DNA of 54,896 nt from JBEKTW01 sp049515655 (GCA_049515655.1 JBEKTW010000023.1:1-54896), one strand, 5' to 3'; counted from the stretch's first letter, positions 26,342 to 34,986 are shown. Translations and numbers: made by a program. The notes: generated by a model from the letters alone, not told the origin.

Positions 26342-27323
26342 TACATGTGCTCCAAACTAATCTGAAACATCTGAACTGTGAAAATGTTGTCTGTCGATGA
26401 TAGTATTTTTGACGATTGGGGGAATTCAAACTAAACACTAAAACCGAAATTCGAAATCCTAAATTCCGCCTCTCAGAATCCCGCTACCCGGCGGAATCCA
26501 GAAGCGGGACAAAATCTAAATCCAAATACCAAAATCTGAAATGAAACCGAAAGACCAAAACGTATCCCCGATAACCTACCACCTATAACCCACCACCTAC
26601 TTCTTTGATTAGATCCTGAACAAACCTCAAATCCCAAACCTGAAACCTCAAACCCTCACAATGGACCCAAACATCTGCACCCTACCACCTCATACCCTAC
26701 AAGATCACAGTCCTTGTTGCAATTTACGAGATTGAATTTCACAAATAAATTGCTGAATACCAAACGGGACCGCTGATGAAAGCAACATGATGAAGGCAAA
26801 ATGATGTAGAAACTAAGATGATGTGAAAACTGACGATAGAAGGTGAGATAACATTGATCCTCGAATCGTGTGGGCGCTCACATTTTCAACAGGAGGTATT
26901 GACAGGAAGACAGAACATGCTTAAATTATGCTAACCATTCCCTTCGCGGCAAAAGGGAATGTCAAGCGCAGAATTTTGCGTCCATTTTATGCAAGGGCCA
27001 TATTCGTGCAAAGCCTTTCAATACTAAGCTTTCCTCAATATCATCGACCAAGAGATTTCTGTTTCCGTTGTAGCTCCCGTAGAAATGTCGTTGACAGCCT
27101 TGACATTTACGAATCAATTATCCATATTTCATTTCGATATACCGAAGTATTGTTAATCATTCCTATGTCAGTGTCGGAAGAGTTTTTGGAATTCTCATGG
27201 CACAGAAAGAACGACAGTGTCCGAACCCGCTCGCTGCGATGCAGGTTGTGCGGCAAGCTCGTTTGCTTTATGGGTCGATTTTCAATTGCGCCAATGATGT
27301 TGAACATTTTCGGCAATTAAAGA
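26342..27323. other. Long spacer, partly strand-asymmetric
   Basis: No convincing gene. From about 26430 to 26700 the plus strand is very poor in G and built from decayed short units such as 'aaatccaaataccaaaatctgaaatg' and 'cctaccacctataacccaccacctac'. A repeat core sits at 26464-26510. At 26776-26840 the unit 'atgatga(a/t)' recurs. The last 20 bases ('caattaaagaatgggcca') are shared with the leader of the gene at 33394. An open frame at 26928-27320 has no family features and is probably chance. Confidence 0.55.
26464..26510. repeat. Repeat core 'cagaatccc...gcggaatccagaag'
   Basis: 'ttccgcctctcagaatcccg' followed by 'gcggaatccagaagcgggac'. The element at 31908-31981 carries nearly the same two strings. 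Here the outer ATGCCCGA/TCGGGCAT arms are missing, so this is a partial or decayed copy. Confidence 0.6.
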
Positions 27324-30300
27324 ATGGGCCAAGTGGACGACAGTCCGGAAAAGGGACGACGAAAAAAATCTATGCCGGTGAATGAGTTGGAGGTCCTCCG
27401 GCGAAGAATCAAGGCTCTCGAAGCCGCGGAGAATGAACGCAAACAGGCCGAGGAAGCGCTGCACGAGAGTGAGGAGCAGCACCGTTCGTTGTTCGAGAAC
27501 ATGATCGAAGGGGTTGCCTATTGCAGGATGCTGTATGAGAACGGCAAGCCGGAGGATTTTATCTATCTCCACGTCAACAGTGCGTTTGAGAAACTGACGG
27601 GATTGAAGGATGTCACCGGAAGAAAAGTCTCGGAGGTTATTCCGGGAATCAAAGAATCGTCTCCGGAGTTGTTCGAGATTTACGGCAGGGTGGCCTTGAC
27701 GCGTAAGCCGGAACGGTTTGAGACCTACGTCGAACCTTTGAAGATTTGGCTCTTCATTTCTGTCTACAGCCCGCAAAAAGAGCACTTCGTTGCCGTATTT
27801 GACAACATCACGAGTCGCAGGCAAAGTGAGGAGCAGTTGCGCTACCATGCCGCTCTCCTGGCAAACGTGAATGACGCCATCGTCGCCTCCGACGCTCAAT
27901 ACCGGCTAACCGCCTGGAACGCGGCCGCTGAATCTCTTTACGGTTGGAAGGCGGAGGAAGTCCTCGGGCGGAATGGACTAGAAATCGTACGCACCGAATG
28001 GCCCACGGTGGGCACGGAGGAGATGAGGCGCACGATAGCCGAGACGGGCCACTGGCGTGGAGAAGCGACTCAGGCACGCAAAGATGGAACGCGGATTTCT
28101 GTCGACTTGGCTTCGATGGTGCTCCGCGACAAAAACGGACAGATCACCGGCTATGTGAGTGTCAATCGCGACATCACCGAGCGCAAGCAGAGAGAAGAAG
28201 AGCAGGCGCATGAAACACGACTGCACAAATTCCGGAGCGAGATGACATATTTAGTCAATCGTCAGCTTTCGCTTAGGGAGATAATTCGGCAGAGCGCTGA
28301 GGTCATCATGCGTAACTTTGATATTGCTTGTGCTCAGATTTGGACTATGAATCGTGAAATGAATTCTCTGGAACTTCAAGCCCATGAAGAACTCAGTACG
28401 CTCTGCTCAGAATCCGATGAATGTATTCATATTGGAAACTTGCTTGCCGGCAGGGTCGTAGCTGAAGGAAAGACGATCGCGAGTAATTCGATTCTTGATA
28501 GACCTTTATTGATAGACGCCTCATGGGCACGTCACCATAATATTGTTGCCTATGCGGGACTTCCCCTTTTTGTCGAAGACCATTTAGTGGGCGTGTTGAC
28601 CGTCTTTGCAGGCACATTGCTTCTTGAAAGGACGCTAAGTCCTTTGGCTGGCTCGGCGGTCACACTCGCACAGGGGATTATGCGCAAGCGCGCGGAGGAG
28701 GCGCTGCGCCGGGAGAAAGAGAACTTCCGCCATTCTCTGGATGAATCCCCACTCGGAGTGCGGATTGTCACGGCAGATGGAGACACGCTCTATGCTAATC
28801 GGGCTATACTGGATTTCTATGGATACGACAGTCTCGAAGAACTGCGAAAAACACCTTTGAGGGCTCGTTACACACCGGAGAGCTATGCCGAGTTTCAAAA
28901 AAGAAAGGAACAAAGACAACGGTGTGATCTTAGTGCCTCCGAGTATGGAATCAGCATCGTTAGGAAAAATGGTCAAGTGCTCCATCTTCATGTACACCGC
29001 AAGCAAGTGCTATGGGACGGCGCAAAGCAGTTTCTGGTCATCTACCAGAACATTACCGAGCGAAAACAGGCCGAAATACAAATCCAATTTCAAGCGAATC
29101 TACTTGCCAATGTCTCGGACGCCATTCTTGCTACAGATAGACAATTTAACGTTCAGTACTGGAATACTGCAGCTCAAAAACAATACGGCTGGACATCGGC
29201 AGAAGTCTTAGGGCGTCATTTTATTAAGTTTATACAGCCTCAATACATAGGGGATTCGCGCAAAACAGTTCTGCAAAAGATCGTACAGAAGGGATTTTGG
29301 ACCGGTGAATTATTACATAATCGTAGTGATGGAACACTCTTCCCTGTTCATGTAACAATATCTGAGGTAAGAAACGCTGAAGGCCAAATTATTGGCCACG
29401 TCGCCGTTAATCGCGACATCACCGAGCGCAAGCTCGCCGAACAGGCGAGCAGGCGTTCGGCGGAATCGCTTGCACTGCTTGGGCACACAATTCGGAGTAT
29501 TGGTGAATGCGTCAGCGTCACCGACACGGAAAACAGAATTCTTTTTGTCAATGACGCCTTTTCGAGAACCTATGGTTACACCCCGGATGAGCTCATCGGA
29601 AAGCCTATCAGCGTTGTCCGCTCCCCACGGACCCAACCTCCCACCGATGAGGTTTTGTATTCAACGTGTCAAGGCGGTTGGCGAGGCGAGATGATAAACC
29701 GGAAAAAAGACGGAACCGAATTTCCGATCGCTCTTTCTACTTCCACTGTCCGAAATGAGCAGGGACATGTGCTCGCACTAGTCGGGATCGCCATGGACAT
29801 CACCGAGCGCAAGCGGGCGGAGGACAAGCTGCGGGAAAGCGAGGAGCGCTTTCGAACTCTCGTTGAAAGTCAAGGGGAAGGGATAGGCATCGTGGATGCA
29901 CAAGAATGCTTTGTGTTTGCCAATCCGGCCGCAGAGACTATTTTTGGCGTACCGCGAGGCAGTTTGATAGGTCGAAGCTTGGTTGAGTTTGTCAAGTCGG
30001 AACAGTGGGAAATCATAGAGGCTCAAACCAACGTCCGCCGGGAAGGGAAAAGAAGCGTGTACGAGTTGGGAATTGTTCGTGCCGATGGTGAGACGCGCTA
30101 TCTCCTTGTCACAGCTACTCCTCGCATACAGGATGAACGCTATAGCGGCGCATTTGCCGTTTTTTCAGACATTACCGAGCGCAAGCAGGCGGAAGAAGAA
30201 CTCCGGAAATCTCATGAAGAGCTTCGCATGCTTGCGGATCATCTGCAAACTATCCGTGAGGAAGAACGGAAACGTCTGGCTCGGGAATTCCACGACCAGT

Positions 30301-30875
30301 TAGGACAATCAATGACCGCGTTGAAAATGGACTTGGTGCTCCTCCTTCGAACGATATCCGACGAAAAGCGAGATATACAACGCAAGCTCGTAGCTGAAGA
30401 ACTACGGTCAATGCAGAAGCTTGTAGAAGATACGGTTCGGTTAATCTGGAATATCATAGCTGACCTTCGGCCGCAGATGCTCGATGATCTGGGACTTCTA
30501 GCAGCTTTCGAATGGGAAACCAAGCAATTCGAACTGCGCACGGGCATTTCCTGTAAGTTCAAATCATCTGCAGGAGATATCCAGTTGGATTCTAAAAAGT
30601 CCATTGCTCTTTTTCGCATCTATCAAGAAGCTCTCACAAACGTTGCACGCCACGCCAACGCTACTGTCGTGAAAAGTGTTCTTCGAACGGATAATGAAGT
30701 GCTCATCCTTGAAATCAGGGATAATGGGCGGGGAATTTCGCCCAGTGAACAATTGAGATCTAAATCTCTTGGTCTTATCGGTATGCGCGAACGCGCCATG
30801 ATTCTTGGTGGATCGTTCGAGATCAATGGAATTGCCGGTAAAGGGACGACAATAATAGTCCGGTTGCCGTTATAA
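27324..30875 (+). CDS. Cytoplasmic multi-PAS/GAF sensor kinase (HisKA_3)
   Basis: 1183 residues, no membrane helix, so probably a soluble sensor. Order: leader helix MGQVDDSPEKGRRKKS... (1-45), PAS (45-170), PAS (172-290), GAF (300-453), four more PAS (458-580, 582-703, 708-830, 830-955), HisKA_3 with His990 (REFHDQLGQ) and NarX-type HATPase_c (EALTNVARHANA, DNGRGIS, LIGMRERA). Each PAS boundary carries a DITERKxAE linker. The first 40 residues and about 20 bases of leader DNA are shared with the kinase at 33394. A repeat element separates it from the NarL-type regulator at 31045, its likely partner. The signal is unknown. Confidence 0.92.
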   Translation: MGQVDDSPEKGRRKKSMPVNELEVLRRRIKALEAAENERKQAEEALHESEEQHRSLFENMIEGVAYCRMLYENGKPEDFIYLHVNSAFEKLTGLKDVTGRKVSEVIPGIKESSPELFEIYGRVALTRKPERFETYVEPLKIWLFISVYSPQKEHFVAVFDNITSRRQSEEQLRYHAALLANVNDAIVASDAQYRLTAWNAAAESLYGWKAEEVLGRNGLEIVRTEWPTVGTEEMRRTIAETGHWRGEATQARKDGTRISVDLASMVLRDKNGQITGYVSVNRDITERKQREEEQAHETRLHKFRSEMTYLVNRQLSLREIIRQSAEVIMRNFDIACAQIWTMNREMNSLELQAHEELSTLCSESDECIHIGNLLAGRVVAEGKTIASNSILDRPLLIDASWARHHNIVAYAGLPLFVEDHLVGVLTVFAGTLLLERTLSPLAGSAVTLAQGIMRKRAEEALRREKENFRHSLDESPLGVRIVTADGDTLYANRAILDFYGYDSLEELRKTPLRARYTPESYAEFQKRKEQRQRCDLSASEYGISIVRKNGQVLHLHVHRKQVLWDGAKQFLVIYQNITERKQAEIQIQFQANLLANVSDAILATDRQFNVQYWNTAAQKQYGWTSAEVLGRHFIKFIQPQYIGDSRKTVLQKIVQKGFWTGELLHNRSDGTLFPVHVTISEVRNAEGQIIGHVAVNRDITERKLAEQASRRSAESLALLGHTIRSIGECVSVTDTENRILFVNDAFSRTYGYTPDELIGKPISVVRSPRTQPPTDEVLYSTCQGGWRGEMINRKKDGTEFPIALSTSTVRNEQGHVLALVGIAMDITERKRAEDKLRESEERFRTLVESQGEGIGIVDAQECFVFANPAAETIFGVPRGSLIGRSLVEFVKSEQWEIIEAQTNVRREGKRSVYELGIVRADGETRYLLVTATPRIQDERYSGAFAVFSDITERKQAEEELRKSHEELRMLADHLQTIREEERKRLAREFHDQLGQSMTALKMDLVLLLRTISDEKRDIQRKLVAEELRSMQKLVEDTVRLIWNIIADLRPQMLDDLGLLAAFEWETKQFELRTGISCKFKSSAGDIQLDSKKSIALFRIYQEALTNVARHANATVVKSVLRTDNEVLILEIRDNGRGISPSEQLRSKSLGLIGMRERAMILGGSFEINGIAGKGTTIIVRLPL

Positions 30876-30897
30876 GTCCTTGGATCGTTATGTCATT

Positions 30898-31024
30898 CAC
30901 AACCCTCTCCCCTTCAATTCCCCTCTCCCGCTCTTGTCCTGAGCGAAGTCGAAGGAGCGGGAGAGGGGAAAGGGGTGAGGGTTAAAAGGCGAAAAACTTA
31001 ATCAATCTATTTCGGAGACAGGAT
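30898..31024. repeat. Dispersed hairpin repeat, family 1, copy B
   Basis: The longest copy. 'ccctctccccttcaattcc' leads into CCCCTCTCCCGCTC...GAGCGGGAGAGGGG, then 'aaaggggtgagggtta' and 'cttaatcaatctatttcggagacagg'. The copy at 54683-54780 is the same sequence in the opposite orientation with a shorter tip. It sits between a kinase and its regulator and could act as a transcript attenuator or stabiliser. Confidence 0.85.
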
Positions 31025-31044
31025 ACTAGAAAAGGGACACAGAG

Positions 31045-31677
31045 GTGACAAAAGTCTTCATCGTTGACGATCACGTTCTTATCCGCGAGGGATTGAAAAA
31101 AATCCTTCGTATCGAACCCAACTTCACAGTCGTTGGTGAAGCGCAGTACGGCTACGAGGCACTGGATAAATTGGATAAGTGCCACTGTGATATGCTCATA
31201 CTGGATATTGCCCTTCCTGACAAAAGCGGACTGGAAATTCTAAAAGAAGTGAAAGCCCGGCATCCGAAAATACTCGTGCTTGTCCTGAGTATGCATCCTG
31301 AAAAACGTTACGCCCTTCGTGCATTGATTGATGGTGCAGACGGTTACCTGACGAAAAACAGCGCTGTTGAGGAACTTATTTTGGCACTGCAAGCTATTAT
31401 GGCTGGCAAAAAGTACGTCAGTCGAACGGTTGCACAGGAATTGGTTGACAATCTCCAGAGTGGCCAAAAAAGACCCATTCATGCAAATCTTTCCGATAGG
31501 GAATTCCAGATCCTGCTTCTCATAGGCTCCGGGAAAACCGTTTCCCAGATTGCCGGGGAGATAAATCTGAGTGTAAGCACGGTGAATACTCATCGATTGC
31601 ATATTCTGGGAAAAATGGACTTGAAAACAAACGCCGAACTTATGCGCTACGTATTAGAAAATCATCTCTTGGATTGA
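31045..31677 (+). CDS. NarL/LuxR-family response regulator
   Basis: 210 residues from a GTG start with AGGGA seven bases upstream. Receiver: acidic pair in FIVDDH, Asp54 in MLILDIALPD, Lys in LTKNS. LuxR-type helix-turn-helix at about 145-205 (LSDREFQILLLIGSGKTVSQ, VSTVNTHRLHIL). Close to the regulator at 16507 in length and layout; both pair with HisKA_3 multi-PAS kinases, so crosstalk is possible. It is bracketed by two same-orientation copies of 'atcaatctattttcggagacagg' (about 30997-31023 and 32489-32517). Confidence 0.92.
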   Translation: MTKVFIVDDHVLIREGLKKILRIEPNFTVVGEAQYGYEALDKLDKCHCDMLILDIALPDKSGLEILKEVKARHPKILVLVLSMHPEKRYALRALIDGADGYLTKNSAVEELILALQAIMAGKKYVSRTVAQELVDNLQSGQKRPIHANLSDREFQILLLIGSGKTVSQIAGEINLSVSTVNTHRLHILGKMDLKTNAELMRYVLENHLLD

Positions 31678-31907
31678 TTGCACCCATCCATGTCCGCCGA
31701 AGTCCCGAAGGGACGTAGGCAGACGGAGGATCTAATTTGATTCTTCAGGAAGGTCCCGACTGAAAAGGAGGAGTAATACCGCCCAAGTGTCAGGAACCAA
31801 TTCTCCAAGGCAGTCCTTTGGACCCGGCGCCACAGAAAAACACACCCACTTGCCTCCCTCAAGAGTCTTCCTTTCTTGAGACATCTGAAAAATCAAAAAA
31901 GCTTGTC

Positions 31908-31981
31908 ATGCCCGAATGTTCCGCTTTTCAGAATCCCATCAACGTAAGCGGAATCCAGAAGGCGGGACTTTGATCGGGCAT
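31908..31981. mobile_element. Possible 74-base MITE-like element
   Basis: Perfect 8-base inverted ends ATGCCCGA and TCGGGCAT enclose a second inverted pair, CCGCTT...AAGCGG, and the strings 'cagaatccc' and 'ggaatccagaag'. A partial copy of the inside lies at 26464-26510. There is no coding capacity and no clear target-site duplication, so mobility is a guess; a REP-type hairpin is the alternative. Confidence 0.4.
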
Positions 31982-32037
31982 CTATAAATTGATTGCCGCT
32001 CGAAACGTGCCTGCCCGCGGGACAGAAGAGACTCCTC

Positions 32038-32193
32038 GCTGGGAGGGATCTGCGCCAGAAAGTCCGCAAAAGGCGGATGAGCCTCTGGCTCAACGGCGGA
32101 CAGGTGCGCTCCCGACCCTCCCAGATGCTACCCCTGTCGCGATGGTCGGGAGTACACCTATCCGCCTTTTTTCTGGCGGAACTCCCTCCCAGA
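32038..32193. repeat. Large imperfect palindrome
   Basis: The left arm 'gctgggagggatctgcgccagaaa...aaaaggcggat' pairs with the right arm 'atccgccttttttctggcgga...ctccctcccag'. The centre contains a nested CTCCCGACC...GGTCGGGAG pair and a GAGCC/GGCTC hairpin. Part of the left arm ('ggcggatgagcct.tggctcaa') recurs inverted at 52131-52167. Confidence 0.6.
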
Positions 32194-32683
32194 AGATCAG
32201 CAAAAGGCGACGTTCTGCTCGGTAAATTCAGGACTGAAGGTTGCCTTTCATCCAGGAAAACCTTGCGATGGTTCAGGTCCTCGCTGAACTCATCCCCTCT
32301 GATCCCCTTCCCTGCCTGCCGAACTTCACGGCACAGCGGTTACGTGAGGTCAGGCCGGCAGGCAGGCCTACAAGTAGAGAAGGGGAAGCACTTCCGCGGC
32401 CAACGTCCCTCTCTAAGTTTAGAGAGGGACCACAGGGTGAGTTCAGACAGATGATTCCATCCCCAACCCACTTTTGCGTAACATCACCCGATCAATCTAC
32501 TTTCCGAGACAGGGCACGAATCCTCCATGGTTTTTTGCGAAGGTCCTGACTGAAAGAGAGGAGTACCACAAACAAAGTCATTCCAATCCATCATTAAGAA
32601 TACGACATAAAGATCGCATTCTTTGCTATGCCGCTTGATATTGCATTCGCTTACATTATAGCTGACAAGAAAAGAAGAACTTC

Positions 32684-33064
32684 GTGCAAATACTCATTGC
32701 CGATGATCATGTCGCCATACAGCAACGGCTTGTCAAAATAGTTTCTCAAGTCCGCAATGCCCAGGTCGTTGGTGTAGCAAGCGATGGCATCGAAGCGCTC
32801 AAATTAATTCAAGATTTGAAGCCTGAACTGGCAATTCTCGATCTGCGCATGCCGGGGATGGATGGCTTTGAATTGATACGAAATGTCAAGCAAAACTATC
32901 CGTCGACCATCCTCCTGGTGCTTACAAACTTTGCAACCTCTGCTCATCGAGAAAGGTGTTTGAAACTCGGTGTTAAGTACTTTTTTGATAAAACGACCGA
33001 ATTCGAGCAAGCAATAGAAATGATTGAAAGATTAGCCTCATTGTGTGACATACGTCCTGTGTAG
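32684..33064 (+). CDS. Stand-alone receiver domain protein
   Basis: 126 residues from a GTG start; the ribosome-binding site is weak (aaagaagaa). Receiver only: acidic pair in LIADDHVAI, phospho-acceptor Asp in LAILDLRMPG, Lys in YFFDKTTEF. It shares with the receiver at 15752 the motif LTNF...RERC...YFFDK(S/T)TEF, and both lack the usual Pro after Lys. The second half of the chimeric ORF at 39787 belongs to the same subfamily. It is followed by a broken PAS gene, so its original kinase partner may be lost. Confidence 0.85.
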   Translation: MQILIADDHVAIQQRLVKIVSQVRNAQVVGVASDGIEALKLIQDLKPELAILDLRMPGMDGFELIRNVKQNYPSTILLVLTNFATSAHRERCLKLGVKYFFDKTTEFEQAIEMIERLASLCDIRPV

Positions 33065-33110
33065 CGGTCTCAGTGTCTCGAACAATACTCCAGGTTGGAG
33101 GACACGATAA

Positions 33111-33395
33111 ATGAAGAGTGATAACAAAACGAAAAACGGACTGATTGAAGAACTAGAATCTGTTCGTAGGAAAGTGAAGAAGCTGGAAACGCTGCTGAAG
33201 AAACGCAAGCCCAGTGAACAGGACAGTACTGAGCGCAGACGGGCATCTGAAACATTACGGGAGAATGAAGAAAAACTCAGAGTTCTGTTCGACAATTGCT
33301 GATATGCATCTCCCTTTTAGATAAGAATCGCAAGGTAACATACGCTAATCCAGGGCTCGAAAAAAAATATTGGACAATTTCTGCAATTAAAGAAT
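33111..33395 (+). pseudogene. Remnant of a PAS sensor gene, frameshifted
   Basis: The frame from 33111 reads 63 residues of coiled leader and PAS onset (...ERRRASETLRENEEKLRVLFDNC) and stops at 33300-33302. Moving one frame over near 33297, translation continues as LLDKNRKVTYANPGLEKKYW, plainly the next piece of a PAS domain, until a stop overlapping the start of the next gene. So this is the head of a PAS kinase cut by a frameshift, its remainder lost or replaced. The product is probably non-functional. A sequencing error could explain the frameshift but not the missing rest of the PAS fold. Confidence 0.75.
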
Positions 33396-34983
33396 GGGCC
33401 AGATAAACGACAGTGCGGCTAAGGGACAACGAAAGAGATCAAAGCCGGTGAATGAGTTGAGCGTTCTCCGGGAAAGAATCAAGCTTCTCGAAGCCGCGGA
33501 GGATGAACGCAAGCGGGCGGCTGAGGAAGCAAGCCGCATGGTGACCGTTGTGAGAGACTCCAACGATGCGATTACGATTCAGGACTTCGATGGACGGATC
33601 ACCGCCTGGAACCGCGGCGCCGAACGGATGTTCGGGTACAGCGAGGAAGAGGCGCTCCGGATGACCATTTGGCAACTGGCCCCCCCCAACAGAGCGGCAG
33701 AGCAAAAGGATTTCAACCGCCGGATCTTTGCGGGTGAAAAGGTCTCCTCGTTTGAGACTCAGCGGCTGTCCAAAGACGGGCGGCTGCTCGACGTCTGGCT
33801 GATAGTAACGAAACTGGTGGACGATACGGGAAAAGTAATTGGTATTGCCTCTACAGAGCGCGATATTACCGAGCGCAAGCGGGAGGCTGAGGAGGCAAGC
33901 CGCATGGTGACGGTGGTGCGTGACTCGAACGACGCGATCACGATCCAGGATTTTGAGGGAACGATCACTGCCTGGAACCGCGGCGCCGAGTTGATGTATG
34001 GTTATAGCGAGCAAGAAGCGAAGCAGAAAAACATTTGGCAACTCACCCCCCCCAATAAAGCGGCAGAGCAAAAGGATTTTACCCGCCGGCTGATAGCGGG
34101 TGAAAAGATCTCCTCGTTTGAGACCCAGCGGCTGACCAAAGACGGGCGCCTGCTCGACGTCTGGCTGACGGCAACGAAACTGGTGGACGATGCGGGAAAA
34201 GTAATTGGTATTGCCTCTACCGAGCGCGACATCACCGAGCGCAAACGGGCGGCGGAAAAGGAACTGGAATTAGCAAAAGCACGCGAGCTTGATCGCCTGA
34301 AGAGCATGTTCATCGCCAGCATGAGTCACGAGCTGAGAACACCGCTGAATTCCATAGTCGGCTTTACCGGGATATTACTAATGGGGATGGTGGGCGAGCT
34401 GAACGAGGAGCAGAAGAAACAGCTTACCATGGTGAAAACCAGTGCGGGACATCTTTTATCTTTAATCAATGATGTGATCGACGTCAGTAAAATAGAAGCG
34501 GAGAAGATCCGGCTTACCATTGAGGAATTCGATCTTTCTCGCGTTGTTAAGGAAGTAAAGGATTCTTTTGCGGGCGCGGCGGAAGAAAAAGCCCTTAAAC
34601 TGAGCGCTGAGATGCCGAATAAAGCGCCGGTCAAGAGCGATGAACGAAGGATTAAGCAAATTATTATAAATCTGGTCGGTAATGCGGTAAAATTTTCAGA
34701 TAAAGGGGGAATAAGAATAAAAGTGATTCGATCGGGCGGGAAAGCTGAAGTTTCAGTTAAAGATACCGGTGTCGGAATAAAAAATGAGGATATGGGCAGG
34801 TTATTCAGGCAATTCAGCCGGATCTTGGTTGAGGGGCAGCCGCTGCAGGAAGGGACCGGGCTTGGGCTCTATCTTTCGCAAAAGCTGGCCCTCGTGCTGG
34901 GAGGTGAGATCAAAGCGGAAAGTGAATTTGGCAAGGGAAGCGAGTTTACATTAACTCTGCCTCTGGAATACAAGGAAGGATAA
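33394..34983 (+). CDS. PAS-PAS sensor histidine kinase
   Basis: 529 residues, soluble. A leader helix (MGQINDSAAKGQRKRS, 1-40) matches that of the kinase at 27324. Two PAS domains (about 45-165 and 167-288) are tandem near-copies with a 366-base period (EEASRMVTVVRDSNDAITIQDF in each). HisKA contains the acceptor in SMSHELRTPLNS (about residue 311), then HATPase_c (NLVGNAVKFS, DTGVGI, GTGLGLYLS). There is no fused receiver; the CheY-like receiver three bases downstream is the probable partner. Its first PAS domain has a close relative inside the chimeric ORF at 39787. Confidence 0.92.
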   Translation: MGQINDSAAKGQRKRSKPVNELSVLRERIKLLEAAEDERKRAAEEASRMVTVVRDSNDAITIQDFDGRITAWNRGAERMFGYSEEEALRMTIWQLAPPNRAAEQKDFNRRIFAGEKVSSFETQRLSKDGRLLDVWLIVTKLVDDTGKVIGIASTERDITERKREAEEASRMVTVVRDSNDAITIQDFEGTITAWNRGAELMYGYSEQEAKQKNIWQLTPPNKAAEQKDFTRRLIAGEKISSFETQRLTKDGRLLDVWLTATKLVDDAGKVIGIASTERDITERKRAAEKELELAKARELDRLKSMFIASMSHELRTPLNSIVGFTGILLMGMVGELNEEQKKQLTMVKTSAGHLLSLINDVIDVSKIEAEKIRLTIEEFDLSRVVKEVKDSFAGAAEEKALKLSAEMPNKAPVKSDERRIKQIIINLVGNAVKFSDKGGIRIKVIRSGGKAEVSVKDTGVGIKNEDMGRLFRQFSRILVEGQPLQEGTGLGLYLSQKLALVLGGEIKAESEFGKGSEFTLTLPLEYKEG

Positions 34984-34986
34984 ATT

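Larger units (their letters stand above)
31678..32683. other. 1-kb gene-free spacer made of repeats
   Basis: No gene is credible. Contents in order: a 'ggtcccgactgaaaaggaggagta' unit (31752-31776), a 74-base element with inverted ends (31908-31981), a large imperfect palindrome (32038-32193), CCTGCCTGCCG/CGGCAGGCAGG arms (about 32310-32368), a small hairpin ctctctaagtttagagag (about 32410-32428), the partial family-1 repeat (32489-32517), and a second copy of the 'ggtcctgactgaaagagaggagta' unit (32542-32566). Confidence 0.65.

Noticed and set aside
27196..27211. TGGCAC string considered as a sigma-54 promoter
   Set aside because: The -12 GC element is missing at the needed distance.
26928..27320. 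A 130-codon open frame before the 27324 kinase
   Set aside because: Its composition is odd, it has no ribosome-binding site, and it runs through the duplicated leader of the kinase, so it is probably chance.
32038..32454. Regularly spaced repeats considered as a CRISPR array
   Set aside because: The repeats are inverted and irregular in spacing, with no constant direct repeat of 25-40 bases and no cas gene in the window.
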